Shown: positions 12,720 to 24,887, counted from the first letter of the stretch. The stretch: DNA of 64,000 bases from Thereva unica (GCA_949987705.1 OX465282.1:3584501-3648500), one strand, 5' to 3'. A program made the numbers and translations. The notes: a model not told the origin generated them from the sequence alone.

Positions 12720-13915
12720 GATGTAAATAAAAGGTGGAAATAAACTGATTGCATCAGACATTTATCAGAACCCTGCCTACAACATAACGATGACGCCAGA
12801 GAAACAAAGGTGCCCTCCCTAAAAGAAGGACAAAAGCCAGACGATCCTTAAAAAACAAAAATCTGCAAGAATTGATAACTTCCCAGCAGATCCCTGTCGC
12901 ACTTTAGAGAAATATTCACGGTGTTAGAAGAAGGCGCTAAACATGATACTACAAATAAATGCAGACAAGAGCAAAAGTCTAATTCAGTCTGGGGTGGAAA
13001 GAAGAAGGTGAAACCACAAAACCACCTGGGGGGAATATAACTTGGAACGGGTAAATCAATTTAACTACCTGGGGTACACAGTCAACGAAGACAACGATGA
13101 GACGTGATAGATGTGCAAAGACATATAATGCCAGTAATGAAACCCAGAGACAACCACAGAAAAACGACGTTGACCCGGTTAAAGAACGAATGACTCAAGG
13201 ATACTAAAAAAGCCCTGTATTTACTACCAGATGGCAAAAGAGCAGAAACTGGATGCAAGCTGCTGAGCATAGAGACGTTTGTAGGAAGAAACTGATGGAG
13301 GCCAAGGTTCGAATTAGGCTGTAGAAGCATCGAAGAAGTAGAAGATCAGGCGGCATTAAGCGCTAGTTCTTAAAAGCAAGTGGAAACAATTTACAGTTTT
13401 GATGCTACTTTTCCCATCTATAGAATAATTTGTCTATGGTAGGTATTAGGAACAAATGGTATTCCACATCCCACAGTAATTTGTAAGTCTATTTCTGAAA
13501 GACGAACGGCTTTTGTTCAAAATAAAAAAAAATTGAAGCACGACCAAGCTTGTAAAGTTCACCTGCAAATTGTAATTAATAGTACAGTCCGGTCATACAA
13601 ATTGCAAGTTCCGATAATATTCTGTTTATTGCAGAGCGGGGCAGAGCACCAGCAATGGTTTTGCTTTGGTACAATAATGGAGCCCTTCTAATTTTGGGAG
13701 ATTGAGCAAGCGAGGTATCGAGCCCCTATAATTCTCTTTTTTCTTTAAATCCAAAGGGAGAAATATAGAGTGTCCCAAACCTCTCTCACTTGAACTCACA
13801 AGCAAGATTGGAGGGCTCTGGATCGCTCGGTGAAGCTCGTGTGGCTCTCAAAAGCTGCTGTTGCCCATCACTGGTTTATTGCTAGAAACACAAGCTTTGT
13901 TTACCTCCTAACGAT
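12720..13915 (+). mobile_element. LINE RT C-terminus plus 3' UTR-like repeat
   Basis: The plus strand carries an RT post-catalytic motif (LQINADKSKSLIQSG near 12955) and a thumb motif (NQFNYLGYTVNEDND near 13055). A C-terminal tail ends near 13350. A non-coding segment at about 13600-13915 then matches 48075-48385 in long blocks (for example TTTATTGCTAGAAAC and TTTGTTTACCTCCT). The match follows the same ORF2 tail in both places, so it is probably this family's 3' UTR. Confidence 0.6.
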
Positions 13916-13924
13916 AGTAGTTTT

Positions 13925-14165
13925 CGAGTAGAGTTCGCCTACGGATTTCTTTTAGCTTGTCTAGCTACTCTTGTTGTTGATCTCTTTTCAATAAGTACAT
14001 GATGAATATGGTTTCTAGTCCTCCCATCAGGTAACGTCCAGGTCATTTTAAAGATGTTTTTATGCGGGAAGAGTGTTGAGCTTCCTACCATTCCTTTCGG
14101 AGATCGATAAGCCTGCCACCATTCATTCAGTACTTTTCTTTCGATTATACTCATGAGTATTTAAC
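13925..14165 (-). mobile_element. LINE endonuclease C-terminal fragment
   Basis: On the minus strand this encodes FPHKNIFKMTWTLPDGRTRN followed by HIHHVLIEKR. It matches the conserved 'TW.SPDGRT.NQIDH.LI' block of apurinic-like LINE endonucleases; Q-I-D-H has become H-I-H-H here. It is only about 70 residues long and isolated. Confidence 0.65.
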
Positions 14166-15344
14166 TACTGGAGTACTTTCCTTCGATTCCGTATCCATAC
14201 GTATCAGTTCTAAAATTCTATCACTAAAAAATGTTGTTGACAATGTCATGGTTAGTTAATCTGCGGAAAACAAAGTCGCAAAAGTTAGTTACAATCCAAA
14301 GCTTACCCCTGTAACTCCGATACTTCACAGAATTCTTTTTTGAGTTTTTTAATTCTGCTTAAACTCTAAATTTTAAAGATTTAAACTGCGCAAAGTGAGC
14401 ACCTGTTTACGAATGAATTAGAATCGTATTTTAAACATGTGAGTAGGGCACAACTTTTCAATCATTACAAGAATAGCAGATGCTGTTACAGACAATCAAA
14501 GTGTATCCGAAGTGTGGGATTTTTTAATTAAATCTAAAGTATTATAATATTTCAGATTGCATAGATAAAACCTATAAAAAGATACCAACAGACAAAATTT
14601 AGCGCTAAAAACCTTTCAGTGTTTAAACAAGGCAAAACAAAAAACAAGTTCCAATGGCAACAAAATTCACTTTCTAGAGCGCAGTCGGTAAATTATGAAA
14701 TTTTTAAAACTGTGCCATTCTACACATTTTACTTCTCTACTCCGTCACGGTCATTTGCGTAGTAAGCACAATAAATTATTATAAACACTGCGTAAAAGTA
14801 GAAATTTTATGCTTAACATATTTTTTTTTGAGCTTGTGTGTCTTATTGTTGTTTTGTCTACACTCCAAGTTAACCATTTTTTTTTTAAATGTTAAACATT
14901 TGTTATAGGAAAGAATAGGTGATATCTTAATTTAATTTGTGCAGATTAGCTACCATATTACCCGTTATATTCTTTATACATGGGAGAAATAAACTGGTTA
15001 AAAATTTTTAATGGCAAACTAGTTCGCGAAACTGCAAACTTGATTTAAGAAATTTTTAATGCATTAAAATATTTTGATTTTAATATATAGTAACCATGAT
15101 CAACTCACTGTTGTGGGCAAGCTATCACCATACATTTTGTAATATCTATTCAAGGTAGCAATTTTGTGGTTAATGTATGAATCTGCGGTGTCTGTGCTGT
15201 GGTTAATGATCCAATGTCTGGGTTTTATTTTTCATAATTCATAAGAATAAAGCAACAATAAAGCTTAGCAGCCTTTCTGATTATGCTAGAAGTAAATGAG
15301 AGCTACTTTTTCATAGATTTAATACCGGAACTAATTCCAAAAAT
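14166..15344. other. AT-rich intergenic stretch
   Basis: No credible gene. Poly-A and poly-T runs dominate, and short frames show no homology I recognise. The right end merges into a minus-strand RNase H fragment. Confidence 0.5.
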
Positions 15345-15800
15345 TCAAAACTCTCCAAAACCCTGTAAGAAACCAAATACATGCTGTCTGATTATAGCCA
15401 GAGTGGAAGAACTACAAAGAACATGTTTAGATGTCCCTTTGACTTGTTCCGCACAGACGCTATTCTTCACTGGTGTTTTTAAAATTAGAAGATTCGCTCC
15501 CAGTCTAGACAATTCTTCCGCTTTCTCCTTGCCCTTGATTTTCCTATTACCGGATACATGTTGAAGAGTGATCCTGTACCTCCTCCTAACCAAGGAAGAG
15601 AATTTCTTCTGATAAGTTTCGACCAGCTTGGAAGTTATATAGATCGCGCCTAGTCCCTTCATGATAGCTGCTTCGTTCGAAAACAGAAGTACCCTGCCTC
15701 CTCACCTTGGGAACGTCTGTCTGCTATGCAAGCTTTGAATATTGCCACTAGTTCCGCCTGGAAAGCACTGGCAGAATACAAATGGTATTATTTTTGAAAG
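15345..15800 (-). mobile_element. R1-like LINE RNase H domain fragment
   Basis: Minus-strand frames encode the RNase H C-terminal motif: LQHVSGNRKIKGKEKAEELS corresponds to the usual 'LQWVPGHSGIPGNEKADELA'. KTPVKNSVCAEQ follows, and upstream in another frame is the 'SASAFQAE' start of the domain. Catalytic residues are partly lost: the usual W-V-P-G-H reads H-V-S-G-N. Dead copy. Confidence 0.65.
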
Positions 15801-15839
15801 TTTAGCCAGCACCTACACCCGACTCTGAGATTTTATGCA

Positions 15840-17123
15840 TTAAAGTAAATTCCTCAATGTTCTTCGTGATATACATTCAACACAACTGGCTTTTTTTCCC
15901 TGTTGATGAATTACTGGATCCTTAAGTAACGCGGCCACTCGCTTGCCAACTGTCTGTTGATCGCATCTTTGTCTAACTGTCTCGCTTCGAAGGCCATCGC
16001 GGAGTAACCGAGGATCTGCCTCAAGCATCGCATTTCGAAGACCTCGAGTTTCTTAACGTCCGGTTTGAGCGGTGTCCACGCCTCAGATCCATAAAGAAGA
16101 ATCGGAAGGATCAGCGTTCGGTAAAGACGTACTTTTGTTTTGATGGAACGTCGGACATCGATGCCACTTTTGTTTCCTCAACCAATGATCCCAAATATTT
16201 GAACACCGGAACCTGTTCCATTTAGGTTCCTTCGAGGTGAACACTGGCCCTCGATCCGTCCGTTGTGAGCACTTAAGCCTTTTCCTCATTGGTTTGTAAC
16301 CCGTATGACTGGGCGATGCGGGAAATGTCGTATAAAGATGTCCGGCGCTATCGCCGGCGAACATTAAGTCGATTACAAAGTTGTCGTCGTGTCGAACCCC
16401 GATCCTTTACGCATAACCGCGTTGATCACGACGTGCAAGAGAAGTGGCGAAGCGACCCGTTTGAATCAGGAGCTTCTCGGATAAGTCGCTTCGAATACGA
16501 ACGCTGCTGGTTGCTGAGCCATCGTACGACGCTCACTCTCCACAATCTGTTCCAATCGAAAGCGGATTTGAAATCAATGGAAATGACGACGGTTCGTTTG
16601 CCGCAACGAATTCTTTCTTCCATCAGCTGAAGGAGTGCGAATATTTGATCAATGCAACCTCGATGTGGTATAAACTCGCTTGTTCTTTCCGGCTCGTTTG
16701 CTCTCTATGTTTCTGTAGCCTCGATTGTATGATACTTTGCCGACGATCGAAAGGAGGCTAATACCGGGATAATTCCTGCATTCCCGACCGTCGCCTTTCT
16801 TTAAAACTTCTTTGTTCAATTGTCGGTATTGCTCAAAGTCGACGTGTTTCATTTGCTTCCGCGGATCGACGAGGTCCAGACAGCTGTCCGAGATCCATGG
16901 CTGCGTCCGTTTACGGTTAGATGGACACAACTCCATTGCGCACTTCACAATAGACTCCAACAATTGCCTTTCTTCTACTTCGATATCGTCCGGTATTGCG
17001 AGCGCCGCGAATTTGTTGGATAGTGATTTGAAACTCTCGCCCGATGTCCGGGTCCCGTAAGTACACTTCTTTAATTGGAGGAGACCGAACCTGAGCGGGG
17101 CTCAGAAGCTCTCTAATAATCAT
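15840..17123 (-). mobile_element. LINE RT fragment (RTE/craniofacial type), frameshifted
   Basis: Minus-strand pieces, in order from high to low coordinates, run from a linker (RTQPWISDSCLDLVDPRKQM) through a finger region (VLKKGDGRECRNYPGISLLS) to a palm start (RTVVISIDFKSAFDWNRLW). Degenerate C-terminal sequence follows to about 15840. Each sits in a different frame, so at least four frame breaks separate them. Confidence 0.75.
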
Positions 17124-17224
17124 TTTAAGAGCAACAAGGAAGCGAAACAGAAACTAGGAAGCGAAATTGGGTTGCAAATAAGATTAATTCTACAAGCAGA
17201 AGTACGCCACCCCCGTGAGCTTCC

Positions 17225-18100
17225 GAGTCAGTGTGTCCGAAAGACTTGGTAGGAGGAATCAAACAGTTCAGTATTGAGGATGCCCACATGTAGCCAGGTT
17301 TTAGTGAATGCTATGACATCGAGACCTCTAGCCATCGATGCCTGAAGGATGTCTCTAGTTTTTGACCTGGTTCTCCCTACATTTTGGTAGTAGAAAGAAA
17401 GCGTTTTTCGATATCTGTGGGACGTTTGAAATGCAAGCGTTTGTATGATGAGCTCGATTACGGGTACGCGGAACAAAAAGCTTGGTAAGGGCACCAGCAG
17501 GCCATAAACCAGAGTCTAAGAGTATCTCAGCAATAGCAGGCGTTGCAGACAAAATAAAAGATGCAACAGGCTTGGAAGCGCTGCTGACTCTTCTGCAATG
17601 AACAGTTCCGGCGTCTATAGATTTATTCCTTAAACATTCACAGATAGTCTCTGTCTTAGTTTCGGGAGAGAGTCTCAAGATGAAGATATTTAAAGGTCTC
17701 GACACCGTAACCATCGGGGTGCAAGGCTCAAGAGGATCAGTAACTTCGATGGCCGGTGGGACATTCACTATTAGAGGCAGAGAGGTTGCTACCAAGACCG
17801 GCATTCACTGGAACTTCCAGGACCGAGGGACCATACACTATTAGTGGCGAGGAGGTGGATACCGAGACCGGCTTAGAGGTCGACTCAGTTACTGGAAGAC
17901 GGTGACACCAGTGCCAATGGTGGCTTGGCGTTTTCGACCATTCCTACGACTTTCGCAAAGTGCCTTACGACCTGGCGCGATTGCGTTGTTGGCATTATGT
18001 TTGAGGATGACATTTTTCGAAGTAGTAGCAGCCGTGCGGCAGGGTGTCGCAATAACCATTTCCTGATAGCCGCTGGCGTTGTCAGCAAAATGAAGTCTAT
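17225..18100 (-). mobile_element. LINE ORF1 and endonuclease N-terminus (CR1/jockey-like)
   Basis: From high to low coordinates, a long ORF1 frame (17804-17430) contains LNIFILRLSPETKTETICEC and, further on, LDSGLWPAGALTKLF, typical of ORF1 C-terminal modules of CR1/jockey-like LINEs. ORF2 then starts with an endonuclease N-terminus at about 17415-17240 (LSFYYQNVGRTRSKTRDILQ, GLDVIAFTKTWL). A duplicated motif of about 71 bp occurs at 17761-17880. It abuts RT of a different LINE type at 17123, so the pair is a mosaic. Confidence 0.65.
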
Positions 18101-18109
18101 CTTAAACTA

Positions 18110-19614
18110 GATCTACACCAATTTTTCTTTCGCCTCAGTGGGCAGTGCGGTATAGACCTATTTCCTAATATTCTACTGATAATATCAATCGAGCATTTGC
18201 ACTGTTGGAAAGACCACATATCGAAAGACCACACTCCTTCTAAAGCATTTTCTATACATGTACCAGAACCGTGGGATTTTACTGATATGCTTCGCGTTCT
18301 TTCATTGTAAAATATAATGTATTTTAAAAAAAAAAAAAACAAAAAAAAAAATTGCGATAAAAATCAGTAACAAAAAACTATTAAAAAAAATTGAACTGCT
18401 AAAAATTGATTGTTGTAAAGTCCACTTATCTCTCCTTGCCGTTATCGCTCACAATTTACAACCAGGGCACAACAAAAAAATGTTACTTAAGATTACCAAA
18501 CCCAATATATACTACACATATAAAGGTAGATAAATCGGAAATTTTATGGTGCTGATAGACCTTGTAAAAACAGGTAAATTGTGCTCCTACCTTCCGTTCA
18601 CATCCCCAATCACTTTTATATGCACAGTATAGAAGTAAAATTCCTCAATGTTCTCCTCTTAAGATCAACTCCACTCAACACAACAGACTTGAAACTAGGC
18701 TTAAGAAATAACCGTTGATTATTCAGAACAAGCAAAAAAAAATATAAATCAGGTAGAGAAAAAATTGATTAAGTAAAAAAAAAAACGAATACACCTGAAA
18801 GCGCCGCCAAGTCAAGCAAAAAAATAGCTAGTCAGACTTTTACACAGAATATTTCGGTTTTTTTTATATTTTTATATAAAAGAAAATATCTTAAGGTCAT
18901 GACTAGAGCTCGAGAGATGCACATCTAACGTTGAATAAATTTTACAAAAACGTTTTGTTTAAAATCATTTAATATATTCAAAAAATTTCTAGAGAAAGGA
19001 AACTTGTTGCAATGGATACCATAAACCACAAAAATTGACCCATGGCCAGTTGAAGAGATTTGAGATTTTGTTAACTGGTTTTTCATATAATTAAAGAAAT
19101 TCGGATATGATTTAATTAATAAAATATTTTATGTTAATGTAATAAATTATTAGTTTTTTTTAGAACAAACTTTTTTTTCGTTTAACAAACACTGTAATTA
19201 TTATAAGATTTCTAGTTGCCATTTGGTTGAAATATATAAGGAAACATCACAAATTTTACTCACTTATATCTAAATTAAATTTATTAATAACTTTTATTAG
19301 ATTTTTCTACGATTTTAGGCAAAAATTATGAGAAAATGCACAACCTAGGACCATTCTTCTTGTGATACGATAGAAAAACTGACAGCAGGGCAAGAAATGT
19401 CATATTGTGACAATTCGTAAAAACCTACATTATCAGCATTTTTGACTTTTATAAATACAGTAGATAACAAAATTAATAATATATGTATAAAAACCGCCAA
19501 AAACTAGAGGATGTATCAATAAGTGACAGAACAGTCCTGTGTGGTGCATTTGTGGATATACAACAAGGCAGGATTTCTACTAATTTATTTCTATTGTTAT
19601 ATTGAGAGTTTAGT
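18110..19614. other. AT-rich 5' flank of GUCD1
   Basis: Begins with a poly-A-rich patch (about 18326-18352) and continues as A/T-rich sequence without coding frames. The promoter and 5' UTR of the plus-strand GUCD1 gene should lie near its right end; no clear core promoter element was found. Confidence 0.4.
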
Positions 19615-22261
19615 ATGGCTGGTATGTAATTAAATATATTGTAATATTATTTATAAATGCATCTAATTTGCGTTTTAATGCAAAATTGTGTAATGTTAAT
19701 TCATAAAACGCAATTATTTCCTTTCCATTGTTTAACCCAAATCTCCTTTGTTATTCTGTTCCATCACTTTCTTTGTTATCTAAAAAAACATACATATATG
19801 TTAATTATCTTTAACCTTTAACTAATAATATCTAAAACTAAGGAATACCATGCATCAAAGAGCATAAATTAAATCACTATACGCAACGTTTCGAATGGGA
19901 TTGTGGTCTATCATGCATTATTATGATTCTGCCATCCCCATTACGCCTGACCTTCTTAAGGAACTTTGAACAAATATGCCAAGATGAAGGATTTGGTTGT
20001 AGTACATGGACAATAGATTTATGCTATATATTACAAAAATTCCATATTAAACATATATATTTAACAAAAACAATTGGTGTCGATCCAAGCTATAAAAGTC
20101 ATAGCTATTATACAAGGATTATAAGAAAGGACGAGCAACGTATTAATGAGAAATTTACTAAAGCTGAATCGAATGGCATAACAATTGATAAGAAAATTGT
20201 TAATATTGAAGATTTTGTCCAGCATTTAGCGAAATCTGGTCCAATTATATTATTAACAAATTCTACACTTTTACACTGTGATACTTGTAGACAGGATAAG
20301 GATATCGAAAAGACTAGGTAAAGTATCTCTTTTAATTACTTTAAAACTATTTCTATAACTAAATTTTATATTTATTTTTAGATATAAAAGATACTCGGGA
20401 CATTATATAGTTTTATGTGGATATGATTTATTACGAAATAAAATTTACTACAGAAATCCTGCCCAAGAAAATCGTAAGTTATTTGTTAGGGCCGATTCAC
20501 AATGAAAACTTCACGCTGCAAGCTTCATTTGAGGCCTGCCGTTTGAAGCTGTGAACGTGAGACATTGTACATAAATTCTAATTTTTGGAGCTAGAAGCTT
20601 GCAGCTTGAACTCTTTTCATTGTGAATCGGCCTCTAGTTTAGGGAAATTAGACATTGCTCTTCGGGAAAGTACCGCGAAAGCTAAATTTTGGCATGAATC
20701 TTGATATTATTGCAGGCTAATTACCTGCACCTTAGTACCTATTGATTACAGAAACTGAAGCACAGCCTCGGAATCTGATGGCATATTGTGTGATTGAAAT
20801 ATTTATCGAGTAGACGTGTTTCTCGTAGCTCCCATATATTTTCCGTCTTACTATTTCTCTGTCGGTGAGCATTGTTATTGTATTAAAATCCAAGTGTTTC
20901 CTACAAAATCAATATGCCTAAATCTCAACAATCAAGGCTAAACCTAAGGAAATTTGCTGAAACAGTGAATAACCCAAATCCCGCTGGAAATAACACTCCT
21001 GAGACATCGGCCAGCAAGCGCAATGATGATATCAGCAACAGAACTCCGAGGTCGACATCAATAGCTGCCTCCGGAGACAACATTGAAGGGTTAGAAAAAA
21101 GGCTTTTGTCGACGTGCTTAAACACAAAAATTAATTAGTTTAACACCATCTTCAACAGCCAAATGGGAAAAATAAAAGACGATGCTGAGTCCGTCCAACA
21201 TAACCTGGCGGTAGTATCCAATGAGTTAGAGGATCTACGCCGCCAATCCAGGCTCCACGACGACGTGGTCATTCGTGGTATTACTACAACTGAAAACGAC
21301 AACCCGACTGGGAGTCGCAGACTGGCAAGATGTGTTCGTTGCTAATCACGAAGCAAGAGTTCTTGAAAAGAGAGTTCTTGTTCCTCACTAGCCTGGGATT
21401 AAATTTACCGCTTCTCTGACATAGACGACCAATTAGAGCATTTCTGTTCGCTGATATATCATCGGCATGAAACCTTTGCCTTAGTTACAACAAGAAGCAT
21501 ATCTTATTCTACCTCACCCTGGTGCTAATAGACCACATGAGATTTTTATCCTCAGCCGCGTCTCTAATTCGAGAATACTTAAATAATCTATCTCAAAAAG
21601 TTTGGCTACATAATTTCGTTTCCTTTACCAATCACACGCGGTGTTCCGCAAGGTTCCAAATTAGGACCGTTGCTTTTCAGCAACTCGAGTTAAAAATCTA
21701 GGTGTCAACTCACAATCTCTGAGTAAATTTTATATTGGGTCTATTACCAAGTTCAAATATGACTAGGCAACGAACTCAGTCCTGAAGATTTCTGATGGAC
21801 GTTCAGGGATAACCTTTTTTGGAGCAAATTCAAACTCTGGTTTCATCTGCTGAAGACATTCTGTTGAATGATATTTTTGGTAATTGCACCAAGGGCTGTA
21901 GCTTGAGCTGCATCTGATGAAAAGTTGGTTTATGTTGTTCATCAGTTTGTGGTAAATTCCCAAGGTTAACGGTTTTGTTTAAACGTAACGCTCGCATAAC
22001 TAAATTCATAAAAATTTTCTAAAAATCCATAAACAAACCGACAAAGAAGAAAAAGAAGATTGTTAGCGGCTCTTAGAACGACCGGGACAATATCAAAATT
22101 CATACCAAAATCCAGCTTTCTGGGAATTTATCCAAGTTGGAGCTTTTTGTTGTCTATTTATCATTTCAGATGTTTGTATTTCATCATTTGATTCATTGGA
22201 TAAAGCAAGAACTGATTATGGTACAGATGAAGATGTGATATTTTTATTTACAAGCTGTTAA
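19615..22261 (+). CDS. GUCD1 homologue (guanylyl cyclase domain-containing protein 1 family)
   Basis: Four coding exons, 19615-19621, 19843-20317, 20382-20473 and 22170-22261, give 221 aa against about 240 in human GUCD1. Junctions are G|gtatgt, ctaag|GA, AG|gtaaag, tttag|A, C|gtaagt and ttcag|AT; all phases agree. The family (Pfam Guanylate_cyc_2) has a C39-peptidase-like fold; its enzymatic role is unsettled despite the name. Visible hallmarks are RFEWDCGLSC (putative nucleophile Cys), WTIDLCYIL, TIGVDPSYKSHSYY, LLTNSTLLHCD, SGHYIVLCGYD (putative His), YYRNPA, and the C-terminal ARTDYGTDEDVIF in the last exon. The 1.7-kb intron 3 holds a MITE and a LINE, yet the gene looks intact. The start rests on the ATG leading into a 7-nt coding exon; an ATG within exon 2 is an alternative but would lose the DCGLSC motif. 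Confidence 0.9.
20489..20634. mobile_element. Short MITE in GUCD1 intron 3
   Basis: GGCCGATTCACAATGAAAA at the left end is exactly inverted at the right end. A second inverted block, GCTGCAAGCTTC, lies inward on both arms. Total length is about 146 bp with no coding capacity. Flanking TA dinucleotides (TTA on the left, TA after the right end) are compatible with a TA target duplication, as in Tc1/mariner-type MITEs, but the ends differ by one base. It starts 15 bp into the intron. Confidence 0.8.
20800..21720 (+). mobile_element. CR1/jockey-like LINE with 5' end and ORF1, internally deleted
   Basis: ORF1 starts at 20914 (MPKSQQSRLN), is broken by a stop near 21136, and resumes through a heptad-like stretch (SVQHNLAVVSNELEDLRRQS) into DDVVIRGITT. 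Only scraps of ORF2 follow: an RT motif GVPQGSKLGPLLF near 21640-21675, directly joined to a thumb-like 'RVKNLGV'. Same-strand insertion in GUCD1 intron 3. The 5' region resembles that of the element at 7505. Confidence 0.7.
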
Positions 22262-22451
22262 TTAGAAAAAGGGAGGAGGGGACTCATATTTGCCTACTAC
22301 TTCTATATTTCACTTCTCAAATTTTTTAGTAAAGCTATTACTATATTTTTGTGATATTATTATTATTATCGTTTCTATTTATTATTTTAGAGCTTAGATA
22401 TTGCTTCTAAATGTTTACAATAATATTATTACAAATTTATTCAATGTAAAG

Positions 22452-22457
22452 AATAAA
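22452..22457 (+). promoter_or_regulatory. Candidate GUCD1 poly(A) signal
   Basis: AATAAA about 190 bp after the GUCD1 stop codon, in an A/T-rich context. It is the nearest canonical hexamer I noticed; no transcript evidence is available. Confidence 0.45.
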
Positions 22458-22539
22458 AATAAAATTGTAAGTGGTTCTCAATATATGTAAATTATATTCA
22501 AGGCTTTTAATTTGTAGATAATCGCTTTTAGAGTGTCAG

Positions 22540-24840
22540 AATGTTTAAATAGTCTCCACTGCCACAAAGTACCGTGGCCCCCATACCTCACATTTGTGGG
22601 CCCTAGGATGCTGGAGCAAGTTCAGCAGCCTGCCTAGTGGCTTGTCGCTTTACACTTGATTGTTCAAGTTATAACGGCCGGTCTATTTTCATTTCCAAAA
22701 TCTACCTTCTAACTACGGTAGAATTCTAAAATCTCCAAAATTGATAGGAAATTTTTGGAGAAATTTAAAATAAAGGTAGGCAAACAAGGAAAAATTTGGG
22801 AGTCAGTCAGTTGTAGGATCTCAACGTGAACATAGGAAGAGATGGCGGTTGGGGAGAATTTGTTACAAGACCCCTTAATGGGTGGAGGCAACTGAGCCGG
22901 GAATAGTCGGATATGGCCGTGCCTGAAGGAAGACATAGAACCGAAGAGGGAAATAACCCAGCATTCAGAAGCGACCGAAGTTAGCCCTAGGACGAAGGAA
23001 GTGGGAGACCTCGTTGTAGCCTGTTCAGCTTAGCGGTCGCTGTACACCGGATATCAGAAAGACGGCAGCCTTAAGTAAGGGATTGGTGGAGAGGAGGACC
23101 CGGGGATGTGGCCTGATACATCCAATAAGGTAGGGTTAGATTAGTGAGTTATAGAAGATTTTGACGGGCTTGAAACCCCGATTCTTGTTGGAAGTTTGTT
23201 TGTAAGTTTTGGCTTATCGGAACTCGTAGCTGGTACCAGAGCGGGTTGCGTTGACTTTTTAGTCTGAATTCTTGGGCGGCCGCAATTATCTCGGCTCTAA
23301 CCGCTGGTAGTACGGGTTGCTACACAACCCGCTCGAGTTACAAGTAAGTCCGTTAGTAAACTAGTTCCTAGGCTAAACTTGATGTTTTTCTTTGGTGTTG
23401 TATAAAAATTGAATTTGTGTTGATATTGTACGAACCATTGCGTTTCTCTGGGAGGAGCTCACAATCAGGTAAGTGGTGGCGCATTAAACTACGTGGTATC
23501 TCCGGGGGTGTCTGCCCTACAAACTATATATTATACTTTTTTTGCTTCCTTCCTGGGGTGATTGCAATGTTCCCCCTAGATTATATGGGAGCTGCCAATT
23601 TTCTGGCGTGACCGAAAATTATGAGGATAGCGACGGCTGTACAGGTCCCCCTTTTGGCTACCTAGGTTCCAGGCCGCCGTCCTGCCTTTGGTCCTTAGGG
23701 AAGGAGTTCACGAAAAGCCCATATTAGCCCATCCCCTTCAGAACAGCTTCCAGTGACCGCCTGAGGGGGTTATGATCGCACTTCCACCATTTCGAGATAA
23801 TTACGGCGCGTGCGTATTTAAATACATTACATGTTCCCCCTTACTTGCTGGTGACTGACTACCTTTTTGCCTTTTTAGGGGAGTTTTAGATTTTCAAGGG
23901 AGATATAACAAAATTTTCCATTGAAGCCTTTGTTTATAAAATTCTCAAGAATATCAAGCTCAATTAAAAACACTGCAATAACTGTAGCTAACTAAAGGCT
24001 CCTATTCCACACACAGGCCAAGTCGGTAGGTACGCCCCGATGAACGCCAAACATTACTCAGTATAACTAAGGGATGCAGACTTGAGGCATTCGCCTGACA
24101 GGCCATGGACTGCAGTTAACCTCATGATTCCCCACATGTATAGGCGAAAACGAATGTTTAGCGTAGGAAGTTGTGAATTGTGCAAACAATTTTATGGCCT
24201 CACCCAAATTTTCATACTGAATAGAAGAAGTTTAGATCTTCAGACAAGGACTGACGATGAATGCGGGCTCTATACAGTTGATGGCCGGCAAGTGCATGAC
24301 TATACTTGGCCTCAAGGCAAGAAACATTCAGGCCACGGCTTGACGGCGGTCTGTATGTGAATGGGGTCCTTTATTATATTCCCGCTTAGATCAAATCACT
24401 AATCGTTAATATTGGCAATGATAATTGAGATTAAGCATTGATAGAAAACACCACAAAACTCACCAGAGCCAGAATTTAAGGTACAAAAACGATTAGCAGT
24501 CCAAACTACCTTTTTTTGGCAAGCTTTGAAATAAAATTTACTAAAGGGAGTAAAATTTCGCTGTGAGTATAAGAGTATAGAGGGCTCGAGAGGAGTACAA
24601 ATGCTCCGATCGGAGTATCTTCGGCAGCCTTGCTGACCACTGACTGTCGGCTTTAGCGCTAATTTTTTTGGCAAAACAGTTGTTCCAACTAGCAGTCTAA
24701 TTTAGCTAATTTATCCCTCATGAGAAGTCGGAAATTTCATCGACGGACGGATATTGGATGTGATGTTCACCGAACCAAGCTTGGTATGGGTGGGAATCAA
24801 GGTTTACTTAACTTACTTGAGATATAACCTGTAAAAAACT
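22540..24840. other. GC-richer intergenic segment without recognisable gene
   Basis: Base composition is more balanced than in the flanking A/T-rich DNA, which suggests inserted repeat sequence. One 92-residue plus-strand frame (24082-24360) and several shorter ones exist, but none has motifs I recognise or splice sites that would join it to others. I found no terminal inverted repeats and no match to other parts of the window. It probably contains old transposable-element sequence. Confidence 0.4.
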
Positions 24841-24881
24841 ATAAAATAAAGAACGCAATTATACTTCGAAATTTCTTTCAT

Positions 24882-24887
24882 TTTATT
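24882..24887 (-). promoter_or_regulatory. Candidate NAXD poly(A) signal
   Basis: AATAAA on the minus strand, about 170 bp past the NAXD stop codon and in the right orientation. Placement is by sequence only. Confidence 0.45.

Noticed and set aside
15283..15564. 93-residue plus-strand frame as a possible small gene
   Set aside because: It is the reverse of a recognisable RNase H fragment on the minus strand.
24082..24360. 92-residue plus-strand frame as a host gene
   Set aside because: No recognised motif, no neighbouring exons and no signal or membrane segment; a chance frame in a GC-richer block cannot be excluded.
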